64,000 nt of DNA from Corbicula japonica (lineage: Eukaryota > Mollusca > Bivalvia > Venerida > Cyrenidae), in the NCBI GenBank assembly GCA_038501625.1, contig JAZAYU010000116.1:1736001-1800000 (forward strand), in the 5' to 3' direction. Within the stretch, counting starts at the first letter, position 1. Every line of letters begins with the position of its first letter. Under the pieces are notes generated by a model that was not told the origin of the DNA, ran no database searches, and worked only from the letters and a program-made list of their open reading frames with translations. The position numbers and the translations under genes are program-made. Shown here piece by piece: positions 58,801 to 64,000 of the stretch.

Positions 58801-60185
58801 GATTGTACTTTACCAGTTGACTGATAAATACCAGTTTTGTAAGTCAGCAACACACTAAGAGGTCACGCCATAAAGTTCCTGATTTGTGCAAAACACTTAG
58901 CCTCAGTTGAATTTTGAATTTGTATTTGCATTAGTTGTTGAAAATCATTAATGTGAAAACAGGTCATTAATATTGTCTTGCTTTTGTTGAACACTATCAG
59001 TACCCTGCAACTAGAATAGAATGTAATTTTACAAACTAATGATCGATGGTATTTTTAAAGCATCTATCCATGGTTTGGGTAGCTACTTGTATATAGCCAA
59101 GTTTTTATTGAAAATAGAAGCTAAATTAACTGTTCAGCCACATATTTAACATTGCTAAAATCACAGTATGTTAGCATATGCATTTACTGATAGATCTTGA
59201 ACAGAAGATAGAATTGTAGTTACTGTAGAACTGGTTTTATTCGCGTTAGTTTTATTTTCGCTAATATTCACGAATCACTTATCTTGCGAATTCATAAAAG
59301 CTGTGATTATATGACGAGTTTCTGTATATTCGGAAATAAATATATCTGCAATAGGCAGCCTAAAATAAACAAAGTGCTCGTTGCCTAATGAGGAGGTACA
59401 ATTTATCCCATACCTGTTCTTCATATGGCACAATGATGTTATACAGGAAACAATATAACCTATTTTCAGTGATGTTTGTTACATTTCACAAACAAAAAGC
59501 AGCTTGCATATTAACAATATAATTGTGTTTATTTGTAGTTAATTGCCCGATAGCTCAGTAAGGACAATCATGAATGGTAGATACATGTAACGATAACAAG
59601 TGTTTTATGATGAAGTCATTATCACTGTAGTTAACTATTCTTTAATACTAATACTTCCGGATTTGAGTCTGACCACGTCACAAATTCAGAAATATGCGAA
59701 TAAAGAAAAAAGATGATTTTTGAAAAAAATCACGAAATTTTGACCACACGAAATAAAAGCGTTTTACAGTATGTTAATCAATATTTTTAACCAGGTTTTT
59801 ATTTGGAAAACCCTAATTATTAGTTTGGGGTATGTCATTGGGCGGGTGAATGGTCATCAACATTTCATTAATTTTTTTGTTTAAGTTATTTGTTTCAACT
59901 AAACGTAATTGTCTGACATTACTATAGCAATTATCAGGACCAGTTTCACTTGACTGTATTTTGTCATAGCTATGTCTTGTTTTCACTTTAAATTTAAGAA
60001 GAAAACCTAGTTTATTGCATTGGAGTGTCTTCTTGTCTTAATTACTGTAATCTTTATTTCTTGCATTTCAGTTTTTGTTGATGGGTATCCTGCGTGTAGT
60101 AGGACTGTTTTATCTGGCTAGCTTTGACAGTATAGTCCTCAAGTGTAAGAATGAAAGAGAGGCGGAGAAACTAAAGATGTCGTAG
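49785..60185 (+). CDS. KDSR: 3-ketodihydrosphingosine reductase, nine exons, complete
   Basis: Gene-level entry. Exons: 49785-49889, 51836-51925, 52914-53033, 53658-53753, 55324-55515, 56509-56592, 57774-57857, 58116-58217, 60072-60185. Every intron is phase 0 and GT-AG; the product is 328 residues, close to the 332 of vertebrate KDSR. KDSR reduces 3-ketodihydrosphingosine to dihydrosphingosine with NADPH, the second step of de novo sphingolipid synthesis, on the cytosolic face of the ER. Seen: N-terminal hydrophobic helix (about 3-21), TGGSSGIG nucleotide motif at 37-44, NSAG at 118-121, catalytic Ser 171 and YSASK (Tyr 184, Lys 188), family signature PPDTDTPGF in exon 6, and a C-terminal hydrophobic segment (292-308) followed by SFDSIV. 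Candidate poly-A signals AATAAA at 60610, 60625 and 60770. Introns carry many foldback repeats. Confidence 0.95.
50991..51390. mobile_element. Foldback with TTGTTGCAAACACAGACTTCC ends
   Basis: Left GCAAACACAGACTTCCCGAA then AGT. Right in reverse complement: TTGCAGACTTCCTGAAAGT. Internal GTCTGAC / GTCAGAC motifs repeat on both strands. MITE-like. Confidence 0.65.
51728..51806. mobile_element. Small foldback beside KDSR exon 2
   Basis: GATACCCTTATATGAGGACC then ACC faces GGTGGTCTTTATATCAAGG. It ends 30 bp before the exon 2 acceptor. Confidence 0.55.
51836..51925 (+). CDS. KDSR: KDSR exon 2: NADPH-binding motif
   Basis: Residues 36-65, [20 protein letters not shown] followed by [10 protein letters not shown]. 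Contains the Rossmann TGxxxGIG loop and the ARN that follows beta-2. Acceptor TGTTTAG, donor AAG|GTAAG. Confidence 0.95.
52496..52755. mobile_element. Foldback MITE family A, copy 2
   Basis: Ends TTAACCCTCTACTCC and AGAGTAAAGGGTTAA. Inside are GCAGTGTAGATCC and its inverted partners. In KDSR intron 2. Confidence 0.8.
52914..53033 (+). CDS. KDSR: KDSR exon 3
   Basis: Residues 66-105, [14 protein letters not shown], then [19 protein letters not shown]. The VDLS includes the Asp that contacts adenine in SDR enzymes. Acceptor GTTTCAG, donor GAG|GTGAAA. Confidence 0.92.
53145..53359. mobile_element. Foldback MITE family A, copy 3
   Basis: Ends GTTAACAGTTTACTCC and GGACTAAAGCTTAAC. Inside are GATCAGTATAAGTCC, GGATCTGTACTG, AACAGTGTAGATCC and GGATTTACACTTTTC. 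In KDSR intron 3. Confidence 0.75.
53658..53753 (+). CDS. KDSR: KDSR exon 4: NAG motif
   Basis: Residues 106-137, [16 protein letters not shown] then [13 protein letters not shown]. The frame requires the acceptor GTGTAAG|GCA, an AAG acceptor rather than CAG or TAG, and the donor AAG|GTTACT is also weak. Confidence 0.88.
54206..54443. mobile_element. Foldback MITE family A, copy 4 (best preserved)
   Basis: Ends TTAACCCTTTCCTCCACATA and TATGGAGGAAAGGGTTAA. Two hairpins: GCGACCAGTGTAGATCCAGA with GATCTGCACTGGTC, and AACAGTTTAGATCCTGATC with GATCTGGATCTAAACTGTT. In KDSR intron 4. Confidence 0.88.
55324..55515 (+). CDS. KDSR: KDSR exon 5: catalytic Ser and YxxxK
   Basis: Residues 138-201: [32 protein letters not shown] (Ser 171), [20 protein letters not shown] (Tyr 184, Lys 188). 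Acceptor TTTCAG, donor GAA|GTAAGA. Confidence 0.95.
55690..56115. mobile_element. Foldback-ended repeat with internal 150-bp duplication
   Basis: Ends TTGTGTCGCCCTT and GGGCGACACAAG. Inside, AACTTAATGTTG(T/G)CTATAAC...GTTATGCCCCTTTTTGTACT occurs twice, about 155 bp apart. A related stretch is at 62810-63060. In KDSR intron 5. Confidence 0.65.
56509..56592 (+). CDS. KDSR: KDSR exon 6: PPDTDTPG signature
   Basis: Residues 202-229, [20 protein letters not shown] followed by FQHELEGK, nearly as in vertebrate KDSR. Acceptor ATTTAG, donor AAG|GTAAAA. Confidence 0.95.
56824..56995 (+). repeat. Dispersed repeat family C, copy 3
   Basis: TGAAATATGCATATCAGGAA, CACAGCCTCCCCACACAGCC and GGGGTTACCGCCTTGGAA. 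In KDSR intron 6. Confidence 0.65.
57271..57418. mobile_element. Foldback in KDSR intron 6
   Basis: Outer arms GGTATCTTGCATG / ATGCAAGATAC; inner arms AAAAAATCTGTCAC / GTGACAGATTTTT; centre GAACTGTTTT...AAAACAGTTC. Confidence 0.7.
57774..57857 (+). CDS. KDSR: KDSR exon 7
   Basis: Residues 230-257, [20 protein letters not shown] then KTILTDSL. Acceptor TTTTCAG, donor CTG|GTAATT. Confidence 0.94.
58116..58217 (+). CDS. KDSR: KDSR exon 8
   Basis: Residues 258-291, [20 protein letters not shown] then [14 protein letters not shown]. The GMSP-TS segment is characteristic of the family. Acceptor TTACAG, donor CAG|GTGAGT. Confidence 0.94.
58326..58416. mobile_element. Foldback family B, copy 5 (short)
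   Basis: Ends CCCAAGATCATAATT and TTTTATGATCTTGG, with CATCAGATGCTTGAGATTTG then AGACTGGTCTCC. The left arm is partly deleted. In KDSR intron 8. Confidence 0.65.
58627..58800. mobile_element. Foldback MITE family A, copy 5 (partial)
   Basis: CAACTAGTGTAGATCTAGAT, GATCTGGATCTACACTGTTT and AACAGTGCAGATCCCGATC; right end lost. In KDSR intron 8. Confidence 0.65.
59221..59771. mobile_element. MITE-like element with TACTGTA ends
   Basis: Left TACTGTAGAACTGGTTTTAT then TCG. Right in reverse complement: TACTGTAAAACGCTTTTATT then TCG. Inside are GCGAATTC and AATATGCGAATAAAG. In KDSR intron 8. Confidence 0.65.
60072..60185 (+). CDS. KDSR: KDSR exon 9: C-terminal membrane segment and stop
   Basis: Residues 292-328, [20 protein letters not shown] then a Lys/Glu-rich tail ending KMS and TAG. 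Hydrophobic segment then SFDSIV as in other KDSR proteins. Acceptor TTTCAG. Confidence 0.94.
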   Translation, partial: FLLMGILRVVGLFYLASFDSIVLKCKNEREAEKLKMS

Positions 60186-60780
60186 TTTTTGTTTTACTTA
60201 GAATGGTTGATAGACTATTAGTATTTATAAAATATGACCCCACAAAGTGGGAGGCATATAGAGTTGCACTCGTCCGTACGTCTGTATGTCCCCAAATCTT
60301 GTGGCATCAACTCCTAAACTATAAGGCGGATTTCTTTCGAACTTGCACAGATGATCAAGCAGGATGTGTAGATGATCAAAAAGAAAGGAATTTTTCCTGC
60401 GACCATTTTTACCAGAGTTATGGCCCTTTGTTATTAAAAATTTTCTTGCAGTGTCCAAGGACACATTCTAGTTTTTAATACTGTGGTACCATTTAATTTG
60501 AAAGGGACAAGTTTTAACGTTTTTATGTTGGCATTTCTTTTGGCAGTCATATTAATCTATTAAGACACACCAAAAAATTGTGTAATTGCTGAAGCTCAAA
60601 ATTTGTGAAAATAAAATGAATGTGAATAAATGATAGCAGAGTATAGTATCTTTAGGTGAGACCACTGTCTGCATTCCCCAGAGAAATATTTTTACATCTG
60701 AAAAAATCTGTTTGAAGAAAACAAATTCTGTTTTGTTAATCTATGTTATTGTAAAATGATAAGAATTATAATAAAGTTTA

Positions 60781-60988
60781 CAACCAGTGTAAATCCAGAT
60801 AGGTCTTCATTTATATGCTGTATGATCAGGATCTGCTCTGTTTGCTCTTAAAATTCATTAGGTTATTTCTAATCAAGCAGCAAACAGTGTAGATCCTGGC
60901 CAGACTGCATGGATATGCATGCTGATCTGGATCTACACTGGTTGCCCATGGAATATAAGCCTTATTTCCTGAAGTAAAGAGTTTAACT
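60781..60988. mobile_element. Foldback MITE family A, copy 6
   Basis: CAACCAGTGTAAATCCAGAT, GGATCTGCTCTGTTTGC, AACAGTGTAGATCCTGGCC and GATCTGGATCTACACTGGTT. Confidence 0.8.
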
Positions 60989-61053
60989 GCAACATACTTC
61001 TAGGTTGTTTGCCATTGTGTAGACAAATTTATTTACATTTGTCAACAGTAAAA

Positions 61054-61292
61054 TTAACCCTTTCCTAGATATATACGCATTTTTACGCATGTGCGACCAG
61101 TGTAGATCCAGATAAGCCGGCACATCTGTGCCATCTGATCAGGATCTGCACTGGTCGCATTTTGGTCAGAAATAACCTAATGAATCAAAAAGCGAACAGT
61201 TTAGATCCTGATCAGACGGCACGGATCTGCCGGCTGATCTGGATCTACTGTTTGCCCTAGCAATAAAGGTGTATCTATACAGGAAACGTTAA
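61054..61292. mobile_element. Foldback MITE family A, copy 7
   Basis: Ends TTAACCCTTTCCTAGATATA and TATACAGGAAACGTTAA. The internal hairpin pairs match those of copy 4 closely. Confidence 0.88.
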
Positions 61293-63180
61293 ATAACATG
61301 TGCTTAGTTTCACTTCTGAGAACAAATAGCAAGTGTCACATAAATCTACCTTAGATGTTTTACAGGACAGTTATTGTTTTGATACTTTGAGGAGAACTTT
61401 TCATATGGAGATGTTTATCTCCATTTTATTTACTGAAATACTCATTAATCATTGTTTTCAACAAAATATAACAGATATAAAATTAATAAATATATCTTAA
61501 TTTGATTACGATTGTGATTGTATAAAACAAATTTTATTTGCTATAATCTGCCATTTTATATTTTTAATTTGTTAGTGAATTTATGCACTATTACATTTGA
61601 ACCACTGTGCCTTGTTCACCTGACATACATATGTAAGGAAGACAATGACTTGTTTAGATCCCATAATGGGGTTTACAGTTCAACAAATCCATATTCATAT
61701 TTACATATTTGCTATTTTGTTGTTGTATAGGTCACACATTTAATTTTTGTTTCATTGTATTTATTTATAAATAATTTTTTTAATTAGTGGACCATGGCAG
61801 GAATCCATAGATCATACATTTCAGCTATTTTAAACTATACTTGATACAGCAGCTTTTGTACTTAAGTTATAGAACTCTGCACACAAAATGTGATAAAGAA
61901 ATAAAGGGCCATTCCAGGCTGGAGATGACAGTACAACTGCTTTTGGATAACATATAGTTGTCAGTTAATGGTAATTTCATCATCTTTATTTCTTGTAGTT
62001 CCATCTCTACAGACTTTTCTGTAATAGTCGTTCCGTTACATATAATTTTTGCTGCACATATAGTCCATGATACAATATATTCATTAAATTCAAGGAATGA
62101 TATTATGATTTTCTATAATCTAAAACATTAAAGGCCGGAATATCATTTTGATGAGTCTGTTGTGTGTGTGTACTGGTGTATTTAAACTGATAAAGATTTA
62201 TGTCCTGTTATAACTATTTGTGTTTGTTGGCAACAAATTTACAGGTATCCTGGACGAAACATTGAACTTTACACACCATATGATTCTAGTACTTAAGAAA
62301 TAATAACAATTAATTTTCATGTTTAATTTGTATCGTGAGACAAAATGATTAATGAATTGTAATTAATCTAATTCTAGTAACAATAATGATAACGATAATA
62401 TGGTTCCAATAAAGGAAGATTGTTTAATGTTTTTTTCTATGATTTATATCCTGAAATAGCTTTTTATATTTAGTTGTAATAAATTTTGTAAAAAAAATCC
62501 ATATAAATATTTTTGTTGTTATGTTATTTATATAGTACAGGTATATATTACGGTGTCACAGAGGCAACATTTATGGGCAGGTGTGGGTTTGGTCCTCTCT
62601 AAAACCATGTTTATTTGGATTTTACAGTTTTATAAGCTCATATACGTTTTATTCACGGTATTACGCCATATTAAACACCCAATAACAAATCCCGGGTTAA
62701 GTGCAAATTTTTTTTAAAGTGCATTCTTTATTCATAAATAAAAATGTATTGCACTCATTCCAAGAAATGTGTTTTGCACCGATGTTTCTTTTATTTTGCT
62801 CTTTTGAAGAAAAGGGCATGGAAAGTGGCTGCTGTGTTCGTCGGTCTGTCTATGGGTCCGTCTGTCAAGAAGATTGAACGTTGCCTAGAACAATGCCATT
62901 TCTTAATATTTCTTTATTAATCTTTAAAGTTATACTGCTTATAAGAACAGGGTCGTGAAGAAGTCAAAATCTATAGTTCAAGATCACTTTTTACATGAGT
63001 TATGCCCCCTTTCATACGTAGATTTTGTCGCGAATACTTAACGTTTGCCTTTCTGACAAAGCTCTCAATGTCTTAAGGTTGACAGTCAATTTATTCTTCT
63101 CAGACTCCTTAAATCTCTTTTGTTTCTAAATGATAAAATGAAAGCATCGGCATGCAGTAACCAATGATTCAAGTAGTTAT

Positions 63181-64000
63181 ACCCCCACAAACGAAGTTTG
63201 AGGGGGTATATAGGAGTGAGCTTGTCGGTCGGTCTGTCGGTCTGTCTGTCTGTCGGTCGGTCGGTCGGATTCTTCGTTTCCGGATGATAACTCATGAACG
63301 GCTTGACAGATTTAAATAATTTTTGGTACACACGTGTAACATCATAAGATACAGGTCAAGTTCGATTTTGGGGCTGGTGGGGCCAGTGTCAAGGTCACTG
63401 TTACTAAAAATAGAAAAATCATTTCCGGATGATAACTCATGAACGGCTTGACATATTTAAATAATCTTTGGTACACTTGTCTAAAATCATAAGATACAGG
63501 TCAAGTTCGATTTTGGGGCTGGTGGGGTCAGTGTCAAGGTCACTGTTACTAAAAATAGAAAAATCATTTCCGGATGATAACTCATGAACGGCTTGACATA
63601 TTTAAATAATCTTTGGTACACTTGTCTAAAATCATAAGATACAGGTCAAGTTCGATTTTGGGGCTGGTGGGGTCAGTGTCAAGGTCGCTGTTACTAAAAA
63701 TACAAAAATCGTTTCCGGATGATAACTAATTTAGGGCTTGACAGATTTAAATAATTTTTGGTACACATGTGTAACAACATAAGATACAGGTCAAGTTCGA
63801 ATTTTGGGGCTGGTGGGGTCAGTGTCAAGGTTACTGTTACTAAAAATTGAAAAATGCTTTCTGGATGACAACTTCTGAAAGGCATCAAATATTTTGAAAA
63901 TTTTGGGTACACATGTGTAAGATCACAAGATACAGGTCAACTTCGACTTTGGGGCTGGTGGGGTCAAGGTCAGTGTTAGTTAAAATAGAAACATGGTTTC
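63181..64000. repeat. 147-bp tandem repeat, continues past the right edge
   Basis: Starts with the short hairpin ACCCCCACAAACGAAGTTTG then AGGGGGTATA (63182) and a GTCGGTCGGTCTGTC tract (63226-63268). About five units follow at about 63277, 63421, 63568, 63711 and 63858: TTTCCGGATGATAACTCATG, GGTACAC...TGT, ATACAGGTCAAGTTCGATTT, TGGGGCTGGTGGGG, GTCAAGGTCACTGTTACTAA. The two central units are almost identical, the outer ones more diverged. Confidence 0.9.

Larger units (their letters stand above)
60186..63180 (+). other. KDSR 3' UTR and downstream non-coding DNA
   Basis: Candidate poly-A signals are at 60610, 60625 and 60770. The 60225-60475 stretch (GACCCCACAAAGTGGGAGGC ... GAGTTATGGCCCTTTGTTAT) is a dispersed mollusc-style repeat placed in the 3' UTR. 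Two family-A foldbacks follow. No further gene is seen; frames up to about 91 codons are repeat-derived. Confidence 0.6.

Noticed and set aside
63086..63331. Protein with DRPTDRQTDRP repeats
   Set aside because: It is the translation of the GTCGGTCTGTC tract in a dispersed repeat, not a gene.

Overview
The window reads as nuclear DNA of a marine invertebrate, most likely a bivalve mollusc. It is AT-rich, and its genes have small exons, GT-AG introns and long introns. It is crowded with foldback and MITE-like repeats, satellites and decayed transposons. The tandem 147-bp and GTGTAGATCCAGATCAGC-type repeats look like those common in clam genomes; the placement to bivalve is inference from repeat character, not a database result.

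Two host genes can be assembled exon by exon. On the minus strand, 16832 down to 758 (continuing off the left edge) is a secreted multidomain gene. Exon 1 (16287-16832) has a signal peptide and most of a CpcT/CpeT-like domain, and exon 2 (3542-3684) completes that domain. Exon 3 (2328-2953) holds a charged linker and the first part of a VirK-like domain, and exon 4 (1329-1464) ends that domain. Exon 5 (758-930) starts a second VirK-like domain. All intron phases agree (0, 2, 1, 2, then 1). The 3' end of exon 5, with its GTAAG splice donor, is the first unit of a 63-bp tandem array reaching the left edge. The array is therefore a chain of duplicated 5' splice sites, of which the first five are in frame and phase-compatible.

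On the plus strand, 49785-60185 is a complete nine-exon gene for 3-ketodihydrosphingosine reductase (KDSR, 328 residues, all introns phase 0). It is the sphingolipid-synthesis SDR of the ER membrane. Its start codon lies 60 bp from the end of a large foldback element (47613-49725) that itself carries a nested insertion. Its introns and 3' flank hold six of the seven copies seen of one foldback family.

Between the genes: a 12.6-kb first intron of the CpeT/VirK gene with foldbacks and a CpG-rich CACGAT region; a 2.6-kb two-tier satellite (21.78-24.41 kb); a nearly full-length non-LTR retrotransposon (about 27.04-33.04 kb) with an ORF1p-like domain, endonuclease and reverse transcriptase in what was one reading frame, broken by one frameshift; a decayed Tc1/mariner element (40970-42292) and a MITE (36308-36567) with matching termini; a hairpin and inverted-repeat complex (43.05-43.85 kb); and a hAT/ZNF862-like C-terminal exon (46156-46394). 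The right end (63.2-64.0 kb) is a 147-bp tandem repeat running off the window.
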